The notes under the pieces are model-generated. The model did not search any database and was not told the DNA's origin. It worked only from the letters and a program-made list of their open reading frames with translations. The position numbers and the translations under genes were made by a program. Below are positions 4,468 through 5,409 of a stretch of 5,409 nt of DNA, in pieces. The DNA lies in the NCBI GenBank assembly GCA_030830465.1, contig JAURMY010000048.1:1-5409 (forward strand), given 5' to 3'. Origin of the DNA: Alphaproteobacteria bacterium. GTDB taxonomy: Bacteria > Pseudomonadota > Alphaproteobacteria > Rhodobacterales > Rhodobacteraceae. Each line of letters opens with the position of its first letter. Within the stretch, counting starts at the first letter, position 1.

Positions 4468-5409
4468 ATGCCCACCCGCCGAATCCTTTCTGTCTGGTTT
4501 CCCCGTCTGGCCGCCGAGCGTGTCCTGCGCGCTGAACGCGGCACCCTGTCAGGGCCCTTTGCCGTGGTTGCCACCGACAACAACACCCAGACCCTGGCCA
4601 GCCTGTCGCCCGAGGCATCGGCGGAAGGACTGCGCGTCGGCCAGCCCCTGCGCGATGCCCGCGCCTTCTGTCCCGAACTGCTGACCCGGCCGGCCAATCC
4701 GCTGGCCGAGGCGGCTTTCCTGACCACGCTCCGGCGCTGGGCGGGCAAGTTTACCCCCTATGTCGCCGCGGAACCCCCCGCCGCCCTGCTGCTGGACATC
4801 ACCGGCTGCGCCCATCTGTTCGGCGGCGAGGCGGCCCTGACCGAAACCCTGCAATCGGACTGCGCCGATATGGGGCTCAGCGTGCAGACCGGCATCGCCG
4901 ACACGGCAGGGGCCGCCTGGGCGCTGGCGCGCTATGCCGGCCAGCAGGGCGGCAGCACACGCTCCGGCGACGCGATAGATCAGGAGGCCCGCGCCACCAG
5001 ATCGCGCGCCGCCAAGCGCCACTGGACACGGGGCGGCGCGGCCCCGCGCCTGCCGCTGGCCACCGCCGCCCCGGTGATCGCCCCGCCCGGCCTGACCCGC
5101 CAGACCATCGGCCCTCTGCCCATCGCCGCCCTGCGCCTGCCCCCCGCCGCCGCGGTCAATCTGGCCAAACTGGGCATCCGGCGGATCGACGATCTGTCAG
5201 GCCTGCCGCGGGCTGCGCTGGCGCGCCGGTTCGGGCGGGATGTGGTGCAGCGGCTGGACCAGGCGCTGGGGATCGAACCTGAACCCATCACCCCGGCCCG
5301 GCCTGACACCGGTTTTGCCATGCGCCTGTCGCTGCCCGATCCGATCGGGCTGGAAAGCGACATCATGGCCGCGATCGACCGCCTGCTGCCGCCGCTCTGC
5401 GCCAAACTG
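4468..5409 (+). CDS. imuB: ImuB, inactive Y-family DNA polymerase homolog of the SOS mutasome, 3' end outside window
   Basis: The first 314 residues are present; full-length ImuB proteins are about 500 residues. ImuB acts with the error-prone polymerase DnaE2 (ImuC) and ImuA in damage-induced mutagenesis, where it links the polymerase to the sliding clamp. The N terminus reads RRILSVWFPRLAAERVLR (4-21), where an active Y-family enzyme would have an acidic catalytic motif, so the catalytic aspartate is absent. LLLDITGCAHLFGGE (107-121) and GIADTAGAAWALARYA are hallmark ImuB segments. NLAKLGIRRIDDLSGL (231-246) followed by PRAALARRFG is the helix-hairpin-helix-like region. An Ala/Pro-rich linker separates the last two parts. 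The start at 4468 fits the family N terminus but has no clear Shine-Dalgarno sequence. A LexA box ends 7 nt upstream, showing SOS control. No imuA gene lies upstream as in the common imuA-imuB-dnaE2 order; whether dnaE2 follows is outside the window. Confidence 0.9.
   Translation, partial: MPTRRILSVWFPRLAAERVLRAERGTLSGPFAVVATDNNTQTLASLSPEASAEGLRVGQPLRDARAFCPELLTRPANPLAEAAFLTTLRRWAGKFTPYVAAEPPAALLLDITGCAHLFGGEAALTETLQSDCADMGLSVQTGIADTAGAAWALARYAGQQGGSTRSGDAIDQEARATRSRAAKRHWTRGGAAPRLPLATAAPVIAPPGLTRQTIGPLPIAALRLPPAAAVNLAKLGIRRIDDLSGLPRAALARRFGRDVVQRLDQALGIEPEPITPARPDTGFAMRLSLPDPIGLESDIMAAIDRLLPPLCAKL

Noticed and set aside
4361..4684. Plus-strand open frame that overlaps the start of imuB
   Set aside because: It is out of frame with imuB, rich in Pro, Ser and Arg, and has no family features. 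It would also place the LexA box inside a coding sequence.
1..5409. tRNA or rRNA genes, CRISPR arrays, insertion sequences, attachment sites, intrinsic terminators
   Set aside because: None seen on either strand. The only strong inverted repeat (4259-4285) is AT-rich, lacks a T-run and lies between divergent genes, so it is not a terminator. The repeated stretches in 2500-3600 are explained by the GFA paralogs.

Overview
The window looks like chromosomal DNA of an alphaproteobacterium, most likely a member of the Rhodobacterales/Roseobacter group. The pointers are the high G+C content with GC-rich third positions, an alphaproteobacterial-type LexA box (GAAC-N7-GAAC) in front of an imuB gene, and a FAD/GcvT dehydrogenase of a type common in marine methylamine and betaine users. 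The taxonomic placement is inference; there is no rRNA or other marker gene here.

Positions 1-4247 hold six tightly packed minus-strand genes that read as one operon. In transcription order they are: an XRE-type helix-turn-helix regulator with a C-terminal cupin domain (4247-3675); three consecutive paralogs of the GFA (glutathione-dependent formaldehyde-activating, CENP-V-like) zinc family (3664-3242, 3245-2853, 2856-2476); a LysE/RhtB-family membrane exporter (2476-1853); and a large FAD-dependent dehydrogenase with a GcvT-like folate domain, of the dimethylglycine/sarcosine dehydrogenase type (1841 to beyond the left edge). Junctions are gaps of 10 and 11 nt or overlaps of 4, 4 and 1 nt, so co-transcription and translational coupling are very likely.

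Positions 4248-4467 form a 220-bp divergent intergenic region. On the operon side, 11 bp in front of the regulator start codon, lies a perfect 11-bp inverted repeat with a 5-nt spacer, the best candidate operator for the regulator. On the other side are a LexA box and a plausible promoter for the plus-strand gene.

Positions 4468 to the right edge encode, on the plus strand, the N-terminal 314 residues of ImuB, the catalytically dead Y-family polymerase homolog of the SOS mutasome. No imuA precedes it.

A working hypothesis for the operon: the dehydrogenase oxidatively demethylates an N-methylated amine or amino acid. The resulting one-carbon unit goes to tetrahydrofolate through the GcvT domain or escapes as formaldehyde. 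The GFA proteins may handle formaldehyde-glutathione or related thiol adducts, the LysE protein may export an amino acid-like product or toxic analogue, and the XRE-cupin protein would sense a pathway ligand. The gene families are well supported. The joint pathway is inference.
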